DNA of 8,376 nt from Gammaproteobacteria bacterium (GTDB lineage Bacteria > Pseudomonadota > Gammaproteobacteria > Steroidobacterales > Steroidobacteraceae). The DNA is taken from NCBI GenBank assembly GCA_005877705.1, contig VBNY01000088.1:1-8376 (forward strand). The letters run 5' to 3'. Shown piece after piece: positions 5,605-8,376 of the stretch. The notes under the pieces are model-generated. The model saw only the letters and a program-made list of their open reading frames with translations, was not told the DNA's origin and searched no databases. A program made the translations under genes and the position numbers. Every line of letters begins with the position of its first letter. The stretch's first letter is position 1.

Positions 5605-6609
5605 TCACCGCCCCGGCGCGGCCTTGGGCACGCGCACGCGCAAGGTAGTACCGCGCCCGAGGCTCGACTCCAGAGTCAATTCCCCGCCGAGCGCCCTGAC
5701 ACGCTGCCGCATTCCCATGATGCCGTGAGACCGGCGTACCTGCGGGCCGTGCGGATCGAACCCGCGTCCGTCGTCGCTGAGCGTGAATACGTACGCCGCT
5801 CCATCGCTCGTCACCTGCAGTCGCACGTGATGGGCCTCGGCGTGCCGCACGATGTTGGTGAGCCCCTCCTGCACGATACGAAACAGCGCGATGGCGACGT
5901 CTCTCGGCAGGGGCTCGCCGTCCTCCGCCAGGAGGATCTCGCACTGCAGGCCCGCCTTGGCGCTCGCCGCATCGACATAGGCGCGCAGCGCCGTCGCAAG
6001 TCCGAAGTGATCCAGCAGGGAAGGGCGCAGGGTCTCTACGAGCCGGCGCTTGAGATCCATCGCCTCATCCAGCACGCCGCCAAGCTGGGCGAGGCGCTCG
6101 TGGATCGGCGGCGCATCGACGCGCGACTGCAGCCATGACAGGTCCATCTTTGCCGCAGTCAACAGCCCGCCGAGCTCGTCGTGCAGATTGCGCGCCAACT
6201 CGGACTTCTCCTTCTCCGCAAGTTCCTGCAGGTGAGTGGAGAGCGCGGACAGCTCACCCGTGCGTGCCTCCACGAGGTTGTCGAGCTCGCGTTTCTGCTG
6301 CTGCGCGGCGCCCCGCAGCCTTGCCTGACGCTCGGCTTCGATGAGCAACAGCCGCGTGACGGCGAGCAGCAACCCCAGCGTCACGACGGTCAAGACAAAG
6401 AGGCCGAGCCGCGTCAGCGCGCTCTGCGCCGACCACTCGCCGACGGCGGCCAGCGTGAGCGTCGTCAGCAGTACTGCGCACAACGGAACCCACAGCCGCG
6501 TGGGCAACAGCCGCAGCGCGGACCAGGAAATCTGCCGCTCGCGCAGCTCAGGGCCCGGGTCGGCCGCCGCCGGTGTTTCGGCCATCTGCAGACTCACTTC
6601 CGGGTGCAC
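5605..6609 (-). CDS. HPK7-type (HisKA_3) membrane sensor histidine kinase
   Basis: This 334-residue inner-membrane kinase autophosphorylates a histidine and passes phosphate to a response regulator. A polar N-terminus (1-37) precedes two helices (about 39-56 and 66-90) separated by only about ten residues, so there is almost no periplasmic sensor domain; sensing is probably in or near the membrane or through partners. A coiled coil (about 91-140) leads to the phospho-acceptor H143 in ARNLHDELGGLL, the HisKA_3 signature. The ATPase domain shows N252 in EGLTNIVRHA, DDGRGF at 279-284 and SHGIMGMRQRV at 294-304. The GTG start has AAGG five bases upstream; an ATG eight codons later is the alternative. 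The protein converges on the LuxR-type and receiver genes, its likely partners. All kinase motifs are intact. Confidence 0.92.
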   Translation of the reverse strand: MHPEVSLQMAETPAAADPGPELRERQISWSALRLLPTRLWVPLCAVLLTTLTLAAVGEWSAQSALTRLGLFVLTVVTLGLLLAVTRLLLIEAERQARLRGAAQQQKRELDNLVEARTGELSALSTHLQELAEKEKSELARNLHDELGGLLTAAKMDLSWLQSRVDAPPIHERLAQLGGVLDEAMDLKRRLVETLRPSLLDHFGLATALRAYVDAASAKAGLQCEILLAEDGEPLPRDVAIALFRIVQEGLTNIVRHAEAHHVRLQVTSDGAAYVFTLSDDGRGFDPHGPQVRRSHGIMGMRQRVRALGGELTLESSLGRGTTLRVRVPKAAPGR

Positions 6610-6614
6610 GATCG

Positions 6615-6618
6615 CCTT
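6615..6618 (-). promoter_or_regulatory. ribosome binding site supporting the kinase GTG start
   Basis: Read on the minus strand, AAGG lies five bases before the GTG at 6609. The alternative ATG at 6585 has only a GGAAG eleven bases away, so the GTG is preferred. Confidence 0.45.
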
Positions 6619-6702
6619 AGCCTTCGGTAGTGATTAGCAGATGCCCACGGCGGACGCCAGAGTCACTGCGCGCGGCGACAGGGGAGGCTCACGCTCACCC
6701 CT

Positions 6703-6774
6703 CTACGCGGCGGCCAGCACCAGCAGCATTCCGACGACGAGCGCCAGCAGCGATTGCAGATCTCGCATTGACAT
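6703..6774 (-). CDS. possible 23-residue single-helix membrane peptide
   Basis: A short open frame reads MSMRDLQSLLALVVGMLLVLAAA. After a five-residue polar start it is entirely hydrophobic (residues 6-23), as in small single-span membrane proteins with the N-terminus in the cytoplasm. AGGG lies eight bases before the first ATG (6774); a second ATG is at 6768. The helix resembles the first membrane segment of small DUF3096-like proteins, but this is a weak visual likeness, and the peptide might be a truncated relic. It sits between the kinase gene and the terminator at 6911-6943, with no obvious promoter. The frame continues upstream to 6948 without stops, but that extension reads through hairpins and looks non-coding. 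Confidence 0.35.
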   Translation of the reverse strand: MSMRDLQSLLALVVGMLLVLAAA

Positions 6775-6910
6775 GTGCCGTACCCTGGCCTGCACCTTCG
6801 GGTAACTCCAGCGGCCGGCTGCCGGCCCGACAGCCGGCCGGAGCCTGAAAGCGCTGTCAGCTTCCGTCCTACAGGCGCGCTCGCCGAAATGGCCGTAGGC
6901 CATTTCGGCC
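6775..6910. repeat. two strong perfect hairpins between the small genes
   Basis: CGGCCGGCTG (6812-6821) pairs with CAGCCGGCCG (6831-6840), ten perfect pairs. CCGAAATGGCC (6884-6894) pairs with GGCCATTTCGG (6898-6908), eleven perfect pairs with a GTA loop. Neither has a T-run on either side, so they are not ordinary terminators. They may stabilise an RNA end, extrude as cruciforms, or be remnants of a palindromic repeat family. Confidence 0.6.
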
Positions 6911-6943
6911 AATAAACAAAGAGCCCCGCTCGTGGCGGGGCTC
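6911..6943 (-). terminator. intrinsic terminator of the His/Lys-rich small protein gene
   Basis: GAGCCCCGC (6921-6929) pairs perfectly with GCGGGGCTC (6935-6943) around a 5-nt loop. On the minus strand the stem is followed by TTTGTTTATT (6911-6920). It lies 22 bp past the stop codon of the gene ending at 6966, so it is the expected transcript end. Confidence 0.85.
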
Positions 6944-6965
6944 CTCAACCGCGAATCAGCCTCGG

Positions 6966-7157
6966 TTACTGCTTCGGCGGGCTCGACTGCTCGGCGCCCG
7001 ATGCAGCCTTAGTATGCTTCTTGCCGTGATGCTTCTTGGCATGGGTCTTGGCCGGCGCCGACGCTGACTGGTCCTGCGAGGGAGTCGTCGTGTCGGCGGC
7101 AAATACCGGGCCCGCGAGTAGCAGCAGACTCAGGACGGGAACAAGCTTCTTGAACAT
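6966..7157 (-). CDS. small secreted His/Lys-rich protein, 63 residues
   Basis: The N-terminus is a classic Sec signal peptide: MFKK, a hydrophobic core, and VFA before Ala21, so the mature protein has about 43 residues. The mature part is low-complexity, Ser/Thr/Ala/Gln-rich, with a basic patch at 37-50 containing four His and six Lys, in which HAKK and HGKK form a short repeat. There is no cysteine and no predicted globular fold. It resembles acid-shock (Asr)-like periplasmic peptides in style, which suggests a stress, buffering or metal-binding role, but no family is assigned. The start is secure: GGAGG (7164-7168) stands six bases before ATG. With a plausible promoter upstream and a terminator 22 bp downstream it is a complete single-gene unit. 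Confidence 0.85.
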   Translation of the reverse strand: MFKKLVPVLSLLLLAGPVFAADTTTPSQDQSASAPAKTHAKKHHGKKHTKAASGAEQSSPPKQ

Positions 7158-7338
7158 CGATAGCCTCCATTGTTGAGAGCGATTGAGCGGTAGATTAAAA
7201 AACCGCGCTATTATGACTGCAATTGCTGTCGCGCGGCGCCAGCATGACTACAACGTAATGTTGACGCTTGCACTGCCGCATCCCCTTGACAAATAACGCG
7301 AACCGCCCTCTGCGGCGGAGCCTGGCAACCGCCGCCGG
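7158..7338. other. intergenic region between apt and the small secreted protein gene
   Basis: This 181-bp gap holds the promoter noted above and, near apt, a short GC-rich inverted stretch (CCGC...GCGG around 7302-7316) without a T-run. I see no clear terminator for apt, so readthrough into the small gene is possible. Confidence 0.4.
7194..7222 (-). promoter_or_regulatory. possible sigma-70 promoter for the small secreted protein gene
   Basis: On the minus strand, TTGCAG (7217-7222) and TTTAAT (7194-7199) are separated by 17 bp. The -10 matches the consensus at five of six positions and the -35 at three. The predicted transcript would start near 7187, giving a leader of about 30 bases containing the GGAGG site. 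Confidence 0.35.
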
Positions 7339-7884
7339 TCAGTGTCCCGGAAAAGCCACGAGGGTACGCACCGGAACCTCGAGCGCCGCAAGCTTGCGCG
7401 AGCCGCCCAGATCCGGCAGGTCGATGATGAAGCAGGCGGCAAGGATCTCGGCGCCGAGCGAGCGCAACAGCTTTACCGCCGCTTCCGCGGTGCCGCCCGT
7501 CGCGATCAGGTCGTCCACGATGATGATCCGCTCCCCGCGTCCGACGGCATCCTTGTGCATTTCCATCTCGTCGAGACCGTACTCGAGGGAGTAGGCCACG
7601 CGCACGGTCGCGTGCGGCAGCTTGCCCTTCTTGCGGATCGGCACGAACCCGGCGGCGAGCTGATGGGCGATGGCGCCGCCGAGAATGAAGCCGCGGGCCT
7701 CGATGCCGGCCACATAGTCCACGTTGGCGCCGGTCCAAGGCTGCACCAGCTCGTCCACCACCCTGCGGAAGACGCGCGGATTGCCGAGGAGCGTCGTGAT
7801 GTCGCGGAACAGCACGCCTGGCCTGGGGTAGTCCGGGATCGTGCGGATGGCGTCCTCAATCTCCTGCAGAGTGCGCGGGTCCAT
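7339..7884 (-). CDS. apt: adenine phosphoribosyltransferase
   Basis: This cytoplasmic enzyme converts adenine and PRPP to AMP and pyrophosphate in purine salvage. With ATG 7884 it has 181 residues, the usual length. Family marks are YPRPGVLFRDITTLL near the N-terminus, AGIEARGFILGGAIA in the centre, RKKGKLPH with a following YSLEYG (flexible loop), and the PRPP-binding loop IIIVDDLIATGGTAEA. All are intact, so the enzyme should be active. A GTG at 7893 would add three residues; neither start has a clear ribosome binding site, and ATG is preferred because MDPRTLQEI fits the family start. The gene lies 21 bp behind egtD in the same direction, so co-transcription is likely. AMP-side salvage and S-adenosylmethionine-dependent methylation share adenine metabolism, but a functional link is only inferred. 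Confidence 0.95.
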   Translation of the reverse strand: MDPRTLQEIEDAIRTIPDYPRPGVLFRDITTLLGNPRVFRRVVDELVQPWTGANVDYVAGIEARGFILGGAIAHQLAAGFVPIRKKGKLPHATVRVAYSLEYGLDEMEMHKDAVGRGERIIIVDDLIATGGTAEAAVKLLRSLGAEILAACFIIDLPDLGGSRKLAALEVPVRTLVAFPGH

Positions 7885-7905
7885 TCTAGGCACTATATAG
7901 CGCGG

Positions 7906-8376
7906 CTATTCGAGATACTGGACGTTGAAGTAGCCCTGCTCGTCGGCCCAGGTCTGCCTGGCAGTCCACCCCGCGGCCTGCGCCTGGGCCGCGAAGGAGT
8001 CCGGGGTGTATTTGTGGCAGTGCTCGGTGACCAGGCGCTCGCCGGCCTCGAAGGGGATGACTTCTCCGGCGATCGCCACTGCCTGCGCAGCCACGCTGAC
8101 GAGGTGCATCTCGATGCGGCTCGCAGCCGGCACCCACACGGCTTCGTGGCGGAAGCCCGGCAACTCAAAGTTCGCACCCAGCTCGCGATTCAACCGGCGC
8201 AGCACATTGAGGTTGAAGGCGGCCGTGACACCCGCGGAGTCATTGTAGGCACGCTCGAGCACGGCCGGATCCTTGACCAGATCGAACCCGATCAGCAGCG
8301 CCGCCCCAGAGCCGGCGATCTGCCGCATGAGTCGCATGAGCCGAGTCGCGGCGGCCGGGTCGAAGTTGCCGATCGT
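7906..8376 (-). CDS. egtD: L-histidine N-alpha-methyltransferase, C-terminal part (partial)
   Basis: EgtD trimethylates histidine to hercynine with three S-adenosylmethionine, the first step of ergothioneine synthesis in the cytoplasm. The window holds the last 156 residues; the family is about 320 long, so the Rossmann-type N-terminal half lies outside. Visible marks are TIGNFDP at the edge (from the conserved GSTIGN segment), LLIGFDLVKD, AYND-x-x-GVTAAFNLN, INRELGA-like LNRELGA, RIEMHLVS (visible residues 87-94) and TEHCHKYT (117-124). In characterised EgtD the last segment reads Glu-x-Ser, where Glu and Ser contact the substrate histidine; here it is Glu-His-Cys, so the Ser position appears to be Cys. 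The frame continues in register to the window edge. An egtB-like partner would be expected further right. Confidence 0.9.
   Translation of the reverse strand, partial: TIGNFDPAAATRLMRLMRQIAGSGAALLIGFDLVKDPAVLERAYNDSAGVTAAFNLNVLRRLNRELGANFELPGFRHEAVWVPAASRIEMHLVSVAAQAVAIAGEVIPFEAGERLVTEHCHKYTPDSFAAQAQAAGWTARQTWADEQGYFNVQYLE

Overview
The window is high-GC DNA in a typical Gram-negative arrangement. A CPA1-type antiporter, an NtrC-type sigma-54 activator, a LuxR/NarL-type response regulator, an HPK7-type kinase, apt and egtD together suggest a gammaproteobacterium (Xanthomonadales, Nevskiales or Steroidobacterales-like). A betaproteobacterium cannot be excluded, and the taxon is an inference from gene content only.

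Layout. Positions 1-39 may hold the tail of a rightward gene. A 97-residue hypothetical protein follows on the minus strand (78-371). About 1 kb (372-1375) has no convincing gene but is rich in structure: a degenerate tandem array of about 89-bp units with two conserved hairpins per unit (457-729), then a series of hairpins ending in a clear minus-strand intrinsic terminator (735-769). This suggests a leftward transcript, possibly a non-coding RNA, from about 1090 to 735. A Na+/H+ antiporter-family gene (1376-2569) follows; it lacks the usual first membrane helix and the Asn-Asp ion-binding pair.

The centre is a signal-transduction locus: an NtrC-family response regulator (2854-4248), a LuxR/NarL-type response regulator (4486-5130), a stand-alone receiver protein directly behind it (5136-5585), and a convergent two-helix HisKA_3 histidine kinase (5605-6609, minus). 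The kinase class fits the LuxR-type regulator. The receiver-only protein probably modulates phosphate flow. The kinase partner of the NtrC-type regulator is not in view. Inverted repeats upstream of both regulator genes are candidate operators.

The right part is entirely minus strand. From right to left in transcription order it holds the C-terminal half of egtD (ergothioneine biosynthesis, running off the window), apt (adenine salvage) 21 bp behind it, then a separate short unit with its own plausible promoter encoding a secreted His/Lys-rich 63-residue protein and ending in a textbook terminator. Beyond that terminator come two further strong hairpins and a possible 23-residue single-helix membrane peptide before the kinase gene.

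No rRNA, tRNA, insertion sequence or CRISPR array was recognised. The least explained parts are the repeat/hairpin region at 457-1090, the altered antiporter, and the hairpin cluster at 6812-6943.
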